Source: a virus. Taken from it: a DNA stretch of 57,216 nucleotides. Under the pieces are notes generated by a model that was not told the origin of the DNA, searched no databases, and saw only the letters and a list, made by a program, of their open reading frames with translations. The stretch covers positions 1 to 57,216 of the IMG/VR virus record IMGVR_UViG_3300035182_001074. One strand, given 5' to 3'. Of the stretch, positions 9,048-16,816 are shown in pieces; the first letter of the stretch is position 1, and each line of letters begins with the position of its first letter. The translations under genes were made by a program, and so were the position numbers.

Positions 9048-9562
9048 GCTACACCATCTCAATCACTGAGGACCAGGTATTCACTGCTCTGCGCAACTGG
9101 CTTCTTTACGCAGTCTCTGGGGAGGTTGTTCAAGGGATCGTCAATCGTGTGGCGATGCCTGCTGGTGGTTTCGTTGAGATGACACCCCTGGTGAAGACTC
9201 GGCTGAGCACCAACGTCACCAGTTATCCTGATATCAATACTGAGACCAACCAGCAGTTCATTGATTTCACAATTCAGCTCGATATTTATGGAGCTAACGC
9301 TGGGGATTGGTCTACCATCATCACAACTGCGTTCCGTAGCGATCAGGCTTGCGCATTCCTGGCCGCTCAACTTCCTGGCATCGCACCACTCTACAGCGAG
9401 GCTGCTCGTCAGCTTCCTTTGATCAATGGAGAGGAGCAGTATGAGTCTCACTGGTCTATTGCCATCCACCTTCAGTTCAATCCTTCGGTGAATGACACGC
9501 AGCAATCCGCGAACGTCATCACTCCTGCCATTATTAACGTTGACGCCACCTACCCACTCTAA
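9044..9562 (+). CDS. Tail/neck terminator protein, gp12-like
   Basis: A 172-residue protein that should cap the tail tube and join it to the head. Segments typical of this terminator family include an N-terminal ITEDQVFTALRNWLL helix, a QGIVNRVAMP strand, FVEMTPL, then TNQQFIDFTIQLDIYG, and late in the chain QYESHWSIAIHLQFNP. The ATG overlaps the previous stop (ATGA), with AGGTGA upstream. It directly precedes the sheath gene, as in related myoviruses. Confidence 0.72.
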   Translation: MSYTISITEDQVFTALRNWLLYAVSGEVVQGIVNRVAMPAGGFVEMTPLVKTRLSTNVTSYPDINTETNQQFIDFTIQLDIYGANAGDWSTIITTAFRSDQACAFLAAQLPGIAPLYSEAARQLPLINGEEQYESHWSIAIHLQFNPSVNDTQQSANVITPAIINVDATYPL

Positions 9563-9574
9563 AGGAGAGCGAGC

Positions 9575-11263
9575 ATGTCCATTCCTGCTTCCACCCTTGT
9601 CTCGGTAACTCCGAGCGTCCTGAGCGCAGGCGGGAATCCGCTGGCTCTCAATGGCCTTCTGCTTAGCCAGGCTTCCAGGCTTCCGTTCGGAACTCCTCTG
9701 AGCTTCCCCACTGCTGCCTCTGTGGCAGACTACTTCGGCCCGCAGAGCCAAGAAGCTGCCATGGCCGAAACCTACTTCCTCGGTTTTGATGGCAGCAATA
9801 CCAAGCCTGGAGCTCTTCTGTTCTCGCGCTATGCTGCCACCGCCATCCCTGCCTTCCTGCGCAGTGGTATTCCCACGCTGTCGCTGGCACAGGTCAACGC
9901 CATCGCTCCTGCGTCCGTCACTGCTTCCATCGCCCTTACCGTCATGACGGTCACTGCAGTCAGCTCTGGGGTGCTTGCTCCTGGCATGCTATTGACTGGC
10001 TCTGGCGTCACTGCCAATACCAGGATCGTCAACCAGCTAACTGGCACACCTGGCGGAACTGGAACCTATACGGTGGACACGAGCCAGACCACTGCCAGCA
10101 CAACCATTACTGGAGCTTATGATCTGGTGGTCGTGGTTGATGGCGTTACCAAAACTGCTTCGTCGCTTAATCTGTCTTCTGCACTGAGTCTGTCTGCTGC
10201 TGCTTCACTCATCACCACTGCGCTCGGTGCTGGCCAGACCACGACTTTCGACTCCACACTCCATGAATTCGTCATCACGAGCTCAACCACTGGCGCGTCG
10301 TCCACTCTAGCCTACGCTACTGGTCTCGGCGCGACCACGCTTGGCTTCACTGCTGCTACTGGTGCGGTGCTCAGCCAGGGCAGTGCGATCCAGACTCCGG
10401 CTTCTGCCATGGCTGCTGTCATCGCATCTACGCAGAACTGGGTGTCCTTCTCTAGCACCTTTGAACCCAGCCTCGCAGACAAGGAAGCCTTCTCCTCCTG
10501 GACGAACAGCACAAATGGCCGCTATCTCTATGTCCCCTACGACACAGACGCGACTGCTGCATCCAGCCAGCCAGCGACCTTCACTGGTTTGGGGAGCTGG
10601 CTGAAGGCGAACACCATCAGTGGCGTTGCTCCTGTGTGGAACAACTACCTCCACGCAGCTTTTGTGCTTGGCGCCATCGCGAGCATCGACTTCACCCAGC
10701 ACAATGGACGGATCACCCTGGCCTTTAAGGTGCAGAGTGGCCTCGTTGCCACTGTCACCGACCCTGCGTCTGCTGCCAACCTGATCGCGAATGGATACAA
10801 CTTCGTCGGCGCTTATGCGACTGCGAACCAGCTCTTCACCCAGTTCCAGCCCGGGCAGGTGAGCGGACCCTACGCTTGGATTGATAGCTACATCAATGCC
10901 ATCTGGCTCAACAACCAGTTCCAGCTTGCGCTGATGACGCTGCTCCAGAACATCAAGTCTGACCCATACAATCCGCAAGGCTACGGCCTCATCCGCAGCG
11001 CTCTGCAGGATCCTATCAATCAGGCTGTCAACTTTGGTGCCATTCGCTCCAATGTTCCGCTCTCTGCTGCTCAGGCTGCAGAGGTCAATGCTGCAGCTGG
11101 CATGGCCATTGATGGGATCCTTTCTAGTCGTGGGTGGTATCTTCAGATCCTCCCAGCTTCTGCTCAGGTTCGCGCAGCTCGTCAGTCTCCGCCTTGCACC
11201 TTCTGGTTCATGGATGGACAGAGCATCCAGCAGGTTAATCTCGCCTCCATTGACGTTCAGTAA
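9575..11263 (+). CDS. Contractile tail sheath protein, DUF3383-like
   Basis: A 562-residue sheath subunit that contracts around the tail tube during injection. The N-terminus (SIPASTLVSVTPSVLSAGGN), the ALNGLLLSQ strand and FPTAASVADYFG-PQ-E are typical of DUF3383 sheaths. The C-terminal half carries the long GYNFVGAYATANQLF and WIDSYINAIWLNNQFQLAL segments and ends WYLQILPASAQVRAARQSPP. Residues ~115-175 are an inserted surface repeat (VLAPGMLLTGSGV...GTYTVDTS) also present twice in the cement protein. AAAGGAG precedes ATG 9575. It is about 60-70 residues longer than I would expect for the family core, which matches the insert. Confidence 0.85.
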   Translation: MSIPASTLVSVTPSVLSAGGNPLALNGLLLSQASRLPFGTPLSFPTAASVADYFGPQSQEAAMAETYFLGFDGSNTKPGALLFSRYAATAIPAFLRSGIPTLSLAQVNAIAPASVTASIALTVMTVTAVSSGVLAPGMLLTGSGVTANTRIVNQLTGTPGGTGTYTVDTSQTTASTTITGAYDLVVVVDGVTKTASSLNLSSALSLSAAASLITTALGAGQTTTFDSTLHEFVITSSTTGASSTLAYATGLGATTLGFTAATGAVLSQGSAIQTPASAMAAVIASTQNWVSFSSTFEPSLADKEAFSSWTNSTNGRYLYVPYDTDATAASSQPATFTGLGSWLKANTISGVAPVWNNYLHAAFVLGAIASIDFTQHNGRITLAFKVQSGLVATVTDPASAANLIANGYNFVGAYATANQLFTQFQPGQVSGPYAWIDSYINAIWLNNQFQLALMTLLQNIKSDPYNPQGYGLIRSALQDPINQAVNFGAIRSNVPLSAAQAAEVNAAAGMAIDGILSSRGWYLQILPASAQVRAARQSPPCTFWFMDGQSIQQVNLASIDVQ

Positions 11264-11275
11264 AAGGAGCCCATC

Positions 11276-11710
11276 ATGGCCAAGACTATCACTGCCGCAA
11301 ACAGCGTCTTCACGCTGGTTGTCCCCGGTCTTTTCGACTCCCCCGTCCAGCTGGAAGGGTATGGCGCTGATGAAGCTGTCAGCACTGACTCCATCGCTAG
11401 TGCTGAGGCTATCATTGGTGTGGATGGACACAAGAGCGCAGGGTTCGTGTTCGCTCTCGTGAAGCAGAAGATCACCATCGAGCCGACAAGCCCTTCTCTC
11501 GATTTCTTCTACGAGTGGATCCGGGCAATGCAGAGTCAGCGGGAGGACCTCCCTTGCGATGGTGTGATCGATCTTCCTGCCATTGGCCAGACTTACAACT
11601 GCGTCAATGGCTCGCTCACACTGTATCCGCCACTTCCTGGCATCAAGAAGGTTCTTCAGCCTTTGCAGTTTGAAATCACATGGGAACGCGTGGAAGCAGC
11701 TGGGGTGTAG
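11276..11710 (+). CDS. Tail tube protein
   Basis: A 144-residue protein directly after the sheath gene, the usual place and size for a tube subunit of this phage type. It begins MAKTITAANSVFTLVVPGLF and has alternating strands (VQLEGYGADEAV, KSAGFVFALVKQKITIEPTS) and a C-terminal PLQFEITWERVEAAGV strand, consistent with a tube-type beta barrel. AAAAGGAG lies upstream. The tube forms the DNA channel inside the sheath. The assignment rests mainly on position and size. Confidence 0.75.
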   Translation: MAKTITAANSVFTLVVPGLFDSPVQLEGYGADEAVSTDSIASAEAIIGVDGHKSAGFVFALVKQKITIEPTSPSLDFFYEWIRAMQSQREDLPCDGVIDLPAIGQTYNCVNGSLTLYPPLPGIKKVLQPLQFEITWERVEAAGV

Positions 11711-11711
11711 C

Positions 11712-12179
11712 ATGCGCAAGACTGAAGTATTCATCGGTGACAGCGGACGAGATACTGGCAAGGTATTTCTGCTGAAGGAGATGTCTGCTGATCGAGCAGA
11801 GAAGTGGGCAGCTCGTGCTCTCAATGCTCTTGCTGCTTCTGGCGTTCAGGTTCCAGACGGAGCTGGGCTGTCTCACATTGCAGCCATTGGCTTTGATTCC
11901 TTCAGAGGTCTTCCGTGGGAACAGGTGGAGCCTCTACTGGATGAGATGTTCTCCTGCGTTCAGAGAATCCCAGATCCAGAGAAGAAATCAGCACAGTTCC
12001 CTCTGGGGTATTCACGACCGCTCATGGAAGATGACATTGAGGAGGTGCTCACTCGTTTGAAGATACGAGGCAAGATCCTGGAGCTGCACCTCGGTTTTTC
12101 TATCGCCGACGCCCTCTCAACCTTGAGAGGCCCCAACGTCGGCAAGCCCCAAACGAATACCGGAACGTCCCTGGAATAA
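11712..12179 (+). CDS. Tail assembly chaperone, short (pre-frameshift) form
   Basis: A 155-residue protein, MRKTEVFIGDSGRDTGKVFL at the start, located between tube and tape measure genes. That is the invariant position of tail assembly chaperones, which coat the tape measure while the tube polymerises. A second reading frame (-1) is open from ~12041 to 12316 without its own start, so a longer form is probably made by frameshifting; see the next entry. The start is ATG 11712, one base after the tube stop. Confidence 0.8.
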   Translation: MRKTEVFIGDSGRDTGKVFLLKEMSADRAEKWAARALNALAASGVQVPDGAGLSHIAAIGFDSFRGLPWEQVEPLLDEMFSCVQRIPDPEKKSAQFPLGYSRPLMEDDIEEVLTRLKIRGKILELHLGFSIADALSTLRGPNVGKPQTNTGTSLE

Positions 12180-12316
12180 TTGGCATCATTGTCTCGCGCA
12201 AGCTTGCAACGCTCTATGAACTCCAAACGATCTACGGTGCTGAGGATGCCTACGACATGCTCGAAATCATCCTGGTAGATAATGCGAATGTCGCATCAAT
12301 GCACGAGGAGGCTTAG
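11712..12316 (+). CDS. Tail assembly chaperone, long form by -1 frameshift
   Basis: The extended product follows frame 0 to about 12098, then the -1 frame to TAG 12314-12316, adding about 72 residues. These end in a region typical of long chaperone forms (IIVSRKLATLYELQTIYGAE, then DMLEIILVDNANVAS). The -1 frame has stops at 12032 and 12038 and is open after that, so the shift must occur between 12041 and 12177. The best candidate is the T5 run in GGT TTT TCT at 12093-12101: tRNA-Phe on TTT can slip back onto an identical TTT. It is not a classic XXXYYYZ heptamer. Mass spectrometry of the fusion would confirm it. Confidence 0.75.
12093..12101 (+). promoter_or_regulatory. Candidate -1 ribosomal frameshift site
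   Basis: The frame-0 codons are GGT TTT TCT, with five consecutive T at 12095-12099. Slippage of the P-site tRNA-Phe by one base re-pairs perfectly and moves translation into the open -1 frame of the chaperone. I did not find a standard XXXYYYZ heptamer in the correct phase between 12041 and 12179. Confidence 0.55.
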
Positions 12317-12318
12317 CG

Positions 12319-13950
12319 ATGGCAACCATCATTGACGCATTCCTCGTCACCCTTGGGCTCGACACTTCCAATTTCAAGAAGGGAGTGTCAGAGTCCGAGG
12401 AAGGGCAGAAGGCAGTTCGTGATAGTGCAACGAAGACTGCCGAGCACATGAAGGAGCAGGGACGCAATGCTGGCGAGTTCTTCACAGAGCTGATCACCAA
12501 GGCAGGCGAGTTCCTCGGCATCATGATGACTGCTGAGGGATTGAAGATGTTTGCAGAGAAGGAGCTCGAAGCAGAAGACGCAGGCGTGAAGCTAGCGCGC
12601 ATGATGGACCTGAATGTGGAAACGCTCCAAGGATGGCAGCGAGCAGTGAAACTTGAGGGCGGCACTGCGGAGGACTTCAATGCCAGCTTGCGGCACGTGA
12701 CAAGCAGCTTGGCATTGATCGCCATCCATGGTCCACGAGCGAAGATGGCTCTGCGTATTTTCGCTGGCCTTGGAATCAAAGAAGAGGCGCTCAAAGGCAA
12801 GAATGCCATCCAAGTCTTCGAGATGCTCTCAGAGAAGATGAAGGGCATGAGCGGAGGAACAGCGCTCGGCCTTGGCATGCGCCTCGGCCTGAGCGAAGGA
12901 ACCATCCGGCTGCTCATGAAGGGCAAGGAAGGTGTCCAGGAACTGGTTGAGGAGGAAAAGAACCTCGGAACATATACAACAGATGATGCGGAAAAGGCTG
13001 AGCGGTTCAATGAAAGCATGGAGAACGTCAAGACACAGTTCTCGATGGTTGGCCAGAAGATACTTGTCCTGCTCATGCCTGCTCTACAGAAGATGGCCAA
13101 TGCGCTCCTAGCAATTGGCGCATGGGCTAAGGAGCATCCGCAGATCATCCAGGCTGGCATCGCCGGGATCACTGCTGCTGTCATTACCCTTTCGGCGGCG
13201 ATGGTTCCGCTGGTCATTGAGCTCCTGCCAGTCGAGCTTATCACTTTGGCTATCGCTGCTGCGGTCGGGCTGGTGACTGCAGCAGTGGTGTATCTCGCAG
13301 CTGAATGGAATAAGTGGATTCACGGTGGCATGTCGCCACTCGCTAAGTTCTTCCAGTTCTTCTTTGATGTCTGGTCGAAAATACGCGATCACGTTATGAC
13401 TGTGATCAATGCTCTCAAAGGGATTTTCATGGCCTACATCCAAACGCTCAAGGATGAGTTCATGTTCTTCTACTATCTGTTCACTGGGCAGTGGGGCAAG
13501 GCTGGCGACAAGCTCAAGGACATTTTACATGACTTTTCCAATTTGTTCGTCTATGTCTTCAAGTATCTTGAATACAACTTCTGGGTATTCATCTATACCA
13601 TGGTAGACGCATGGTCAAGTGCTTGGAAGACAATGGCAGAAAAAGCAGTGGCGACAGTCAACCAAATCAGCAAATTCTTGACCAGCCACCCAATCCTCGC
13701 GAATATCATTTCGCCAGTAGGCTATCAGGTTGCGAAGGCGTATGAACTGCGAGCACAAGGAGCTAGCGCAGGAGAGTCAATTCTGGGCAGCAATGGCGCC
13801 ACATCATCTGCCGTATCCCATCACAAGACTATCAGCGTTGGCACAGTGGAGATCCATACTGCTGCGACAGACGCTCATGGCATTGCTGCAACTATCGGCC
13901 CTGCTATCTACTCACAGTCACTTGTTGCCCAGGCTGATGGGGGATTCTGA
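12319..13950 (+). CDS. Tail tape measure protein
   Basis: A 543-residue protein after the chaperone gene. It is helix-rich, with an amphipathic N-terminal third (FLVTLGLDTSNFKKGVSESE, a common tape-measure opening) and Gly/Ala hydrophobic segments at about 265-330 (GIAGITAAVITLSAAMVPLV, LITLAIAAAVGLVTAAVVYL) that could insert into the host membrane. A long aromatic-rich helical region follows (FFQFFFDVWSKI, FMFFYYLFTG). At about 0.15 nm per residue (established rule) the tail would be near 80 nm. GAGGAGG precedes ATG 12319. The lack of any peptidoglycan-hydrolase motif is noted. Confidence 0.85.
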   Translation: MATIIDAFLVTLGLDTSNFKKGVSESEEGQKAVRDSATKTAEHMKEQGRNAGEFFTELITKAGEFLGIMMTAEGLKMFAEKELEAEDAGVKLARMMDLNVETLQGWQRAVKLEGGTAEDFNASLRHVTSSLALIAIHGPRAKMALRIFAGLGIKEEALKGKNAIQVFEMLSEKMKGMSGGTALGLGMRLGLSEGTIRLLMKGKEGVQELVEEEKNLGTYTTDDAEKAERFNESMENVKTQFSMVGQKILVLLMPALQKMANALLAIGAWAKEHPQIIQAGIAGITAAVITLSAAMVPLVIELLPVELITLAIAAAVGLVTAAVVYLAAEWNKWIHGGMSPLAKFFQFFFDVWSKIRDHVMTVINALKGIFMAYIQTLKDEFMFFYYLFTGQWGKAGDKLKDILHDFSNLFVYVFKYLEYNFWVFIYTMVDAWSSAWKTMAEKAVATVNQISKFLTSHPILANIISPVGYQVAKAYELRAQGASAGESILGSNGATSSAVSHHKTISVGTVEIHTAATDAHGIAATIGPAIYSQSLVAQADGGF

Positions 13951-14528
13951 TGGCTGTGCAGCCTGGGCTCTCACAAAACATTTGGGGCGTCTTCGATGTC
14001 AATGGCAACCTAGTCGTCGATGTTGACACTATCGCCAGCGTTGATTATTCAAATGAGTCTAGGGTGAGCAGCTTTCCTGTGGAGGAAGGTGCCTTTGCAA
14101 GCTACAACAAGGTGACCACTCCTTACAGCGTTCACCTTGAGATGGTAGTCGGAGGTGATCGTCTCAGGTTATCAAACTTTCTAGACAAGCTCGAACAGCT
14201 TCTTAATGACACGCAAAACCTATACAGCGTGGTCACTCCAGAAAGAACATACCTTAACTCGACCGTGAAGAGGTTCAGCTACAAGCGCAAGGCTAGCCAC
14301 GGCCAGGACATGATCGCTGCTCTGGTTGAGCTTTATGAAGTCCGCGTGGTGTCGCCTCAATACTCATCAGTGGCTATTGCTCTGCCTCCAACCAAGGTGA
14401 AGGTCGTGGATGTGGCCATGATGAGCTGCCATGGCAAGCAGCAGCTTCAGCCTCCGCCAACACCAGACATTCTCCACATGAGCAGTGCTGAGATTAAAGC
14501 TCTGGCTCGTAAGAATGCGAGGTGGTGA
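13950..14528 (+). CDS. Dit-like baseplate/tail protein
   Basis: A 192-residue protein with a start-stop overlap (TGATG) with the tape measure. The N-terminal half carries the pattern SRVSSFPVEEGAFASYNKV followed by P-SVHLEMVVGGD, typical of the Dit-like baseplate proteins that connect tube and hub in this phage group. The C-terminal ~60 residues are extended and Pro/Gln-rich (KQQLQPPPTPDILH). It overlaps the next small gene by one base. Confidence 0.72.
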   Translation: MAVQPGLSQNIWGVFDVNGNLVVDVDTIASVDYSNESRVSSFPVEEGAFASYNKVTTPYSVHLEMVVGGDRLRLSNFLDKLEQLLNDTQNLYSVVTPERTYLNSTVKRFSYKRKASHGQDMIAALVELYEVRVVSPQYSSVAIALPPTKVKVVDVAMMSCHGKQQLQPPPTPDILHMSSAEIKALARKNARW

Positions 14529-14698
14529 TGATTTGTTGCGACCTCATCCTTAATGGATCCCAAGTGTGGGCAGGCGTTCCACCTCTTGTGGGCGTCCCCA
14601 ACAGCTCACAGTTTAACATTGTCCTTGGGCAGCAGAGCTGTGTCTTAGTGCTCTACAATCGTAACATGAGCAAGGTGGTGCAGCATGCTTTATTGTGA
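14528..14698 (+). CDS. Small 56-residue paralogue of the next gene's N-terminus
   Basis: The frame starts at ATG 14528 on the previous stop (TGATG) and runs to TGA 14696-14698. It reads MICCDLILNGSQVWAGVPPL and onward, closely matching the start of the protein encoded at 14685 (M-YCDL---ETNIWVGVPCL-GVPINS). It therefore looks like a duplicated first half of that baseplate-type domain, either a free subunit or a decayed copy. It overlaps the next gene by 14 bp. Confidence 0.6.
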   Translation: MICCDLILNGSQVWAGVPPLVGVPNSSQFNIVLGQQSCVLVLYNRNMSKVVQHALL

Positions 14699-16802
14699 TT
14701 TGGCCATCGACGAAACGAACATTTGGGTTGGTGTCCCATGTCTTACTGGCGTCCCAATAAACTCGCGACCTTACCTTGGGTTCGTCGGTAGCCTACTCTT
14801 CATTGATATGGAGGGGCCTGCTGATCCGACCTATGATGGTCTGGGTATTCGCTACTTTCTCCTGTATGTGCCGGATGATGGAAGTGAAACTCAGGCCATA
14901 CCACTCCAAGCACTCCCGGCTCAGACTCTACGCATAAATCTAGGGGCTCAAAACTGCACACTGTCATTCTATGATCGTGACGCAACGTCTGCGTCTTCTG
15001 ATCGAGCTTTCTCTCAGCAGGATGGTGCCCAAAGCAGAGCTTTCCAGTCGTCATCTATTGTCGTCGGGCCACGTGGTCCTGCTGGGCCTCCAGGAGTTCC
15101 AGGAGCTCCTGGTCCTCTAAAGGGACGGATCACAGTCCCAGTATCTACACCTTCGCTTGCATTCTACGAGACTGCAAACATTGATGTGTCCTTGGCAACC
15201 TCGTGTGATTTTATTAAGACAACTGCAGATCATGAATGCTGGATCAGAGTATATGGGAGTGATGCTGCTAGGACAGAGGATGCAGCTCGAACCCCATTGC
15301 AGCCAGTACCACTAGGCAAAGGCATTTTCGGCCAAACGTGGCCATTCCCTCCTGATGACCTTACTACTGACTGGAGTCCTGTTCCGTTCTTCAACAACTT
15401 GGATGAAACGCTCGGAACCACTGCTTATCTGGCAGTGACGAATATGGAGGTTGGCTACACTGGGACGATTAATCTGCAGTTTGAGGTCCTACCACAAGAG
15501 CAGAGTGCTGTCGGCGGACCACAAGGCCCTCAGGGACCAGCTGGGCGAACTATCCTCGTAGGCAGTATTCCACCGCAGCAGTCTAGCGGTCAGGATGGTG
15601 ACTGCTACATTGACAAAACTGCCATGCTCTTCTATGGACCGAAGAGTGGTGGAGCCTGGCCTGCTGGCGTGTCGCTGGTGGGACCTCAAGGTGCCACAGG
15701 CCCAATAGGTCCTACAGGTCCAATAGGACCTGTAGGCCCAATAGGTCCTACAGGTCCTCCTTATACAGACATACCTCTGGCTGACATGACCTTTGATTCT
15801 GCCAATGACTGGGTGTTGGGCGCAGGTTGGTCGTTGACTGGCGGGTCTCTTGTTTATTCTGGTAACTCAATCACTGTCGCATCGCTGCCTTTGTCTGTTC
15901 TGCCCGTTGCAGCGGGTCAGAGTTTCCAAATTGAAATCAGATTGTCGAGTCTTAGCGGAGATACTATTTATGTCGGCATTGGCAATGCCTACTGTCAGCT
16001 GACCACATATAGTTCAACTTTTTCAATCACTGCTATCGCTGCAAAGGCTCTTGAGATCCAGGGTGGTCCTGGGTCAACGGTTAGTGTTGACTATATCCGA
16101 GTAGTTGCCGGAGGGAGGGATGGGAAATCCGTCCGCTACGGCACAAATGATCCTGTGGCGACAGATGGAACGGATGGCGACTTCTGGATCAACACGACAA
16201 CACACTTCATCTTCGGGCCGAAGGCATCAGGCGCGTGGCCTGCGGGGACTTCGCTGGTAGGGCCTGCGGGGAGTGGGGGTGGTGGGCTTGTTCTGCTTGA
16301 GCAGCACACAGCGTCGAACTCTGCGACACTTGACTTCAAATCATTCATCAGCAGCACCTATGACGAGTACGCCATAGAGGTCCTATCTCTCAGACCTGGC
16401 ACCAACAATGTGAATCTGTTTATACAGATGTCCACAGACCACGGAGCGACGTGGGATACTGCATCAAATTATTCAAATAAACTCTTCGTCTATGGCGGAG
16501 GCACGACCGGCTACGGCAGCACCCTGTCCGGCATCGTTCTCAACTATCCTCCTTCAGCCATCCGCGACACTGCGCCTGTTGGCGTGAAGGCTTCATTGCA
16601 CCTATTCCTGGCCCAACAAACTACGGATGTAGTGACGATCATTGGTAATGGAATATCAAGTGCCCAGGATAATAATCAACTATTGTTTAACTTGGCCTCC
16701 TACTACAACACCGCCGGAGCATCAGTCAATGCCATTCGGTTTCTATTTTCCACAGGCAACATCGCCTCTGGCACCATCCGCATCTATGGAATAGCTAAAT
16801 AG
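14685..16802 (+). CDS. Collagen-like fibre protein on a baseplate-type N-terminal domain
   Basis: A 705-residue modular protein. Residues 1-110 form a beta domain (YCDLAIDETNIWVGV, GLGIRYFLLYVPDDGSETQA) like small baseplate beta-domain proteins and would anchor it to the tail. Three collagen-like Gly-X-Y runs follow: GPRGPAGPPGVPGAPGP, GPQGPQGPAG and GPQGATGPIGPTGPIGPVGP onward. Two copies of a DGD(C/F)-I---...GPK-(S/A)GAWPAG-SLVGP module (near 15590 and 16170) follow two of these runs or linkers. The C-terminal ~170 residues (TASNSATLDFKSF, STDHGATWDTASNYS) resemble receptor-binding heads of phage fibres. It probably forms a trimeric adhesin. Confidence 0.75.
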   Translation: MLYCDLAIDETNIWVGVPCLTGVPINSRPYLGFVGSLLFIDMEGPADPTYDGLGIRYFLLYVPDDGSETQAIPLQALPAQTLRINLGAQNCTLSFYDRDATSASSDRAFSQQDGAQSRAFQSSSIVVGPRGPAGPPGVPGAPGPLKGRITVPVSTPSLAFYETANIDVSLATSCDFIKTTADHECWIRVYGSDAARTEDAARTPLQPVPLGKGIFGQTWPFPPDDLTTDWSPVPFFNNLDETLGTTAYLAVTNMEVGYTGTINLQFEVLPQEQSAVGGPQGPQGPAGRTILVGSIPPQQSSGQDGDCYIDKTAMLFYGPKSGGAWPAGVSLVGPQGATGPIGPTGPIGPVGPIGPTGPPYTDIPLADMTFDSANDWVLGAGWSLTGGSLVYSGNSITVASLPLSVLPVAAGQSFQIEIRLSSLSGDTIYVGIGNAYCQLTTYSSTFSITAIAAKALEIQGGPGSTVSVDYIRVVAGGRDGKSVRYGTNDPVATDGTDGDFWINTTTHFIFGPKASGAWPAGTSLVGPAGSGGGGLVLLEQHTASNSATLDFKSFISSTYDEYAIEVLSLRPGTNNVNLFIQMSTDHGATWDTASNYSNKLFVYGGGTTGYGSTLSGIVLNYPPSAIRDTAPVGVKASLHLFLAQQTTDVVTIIGNGISSAQDNNQLLFNLASYYNTAGASVNAIRFLFSTGNIASGTIRIYGIAK

Positions 16803-16816
16803 CAGACGGAGCTCCC

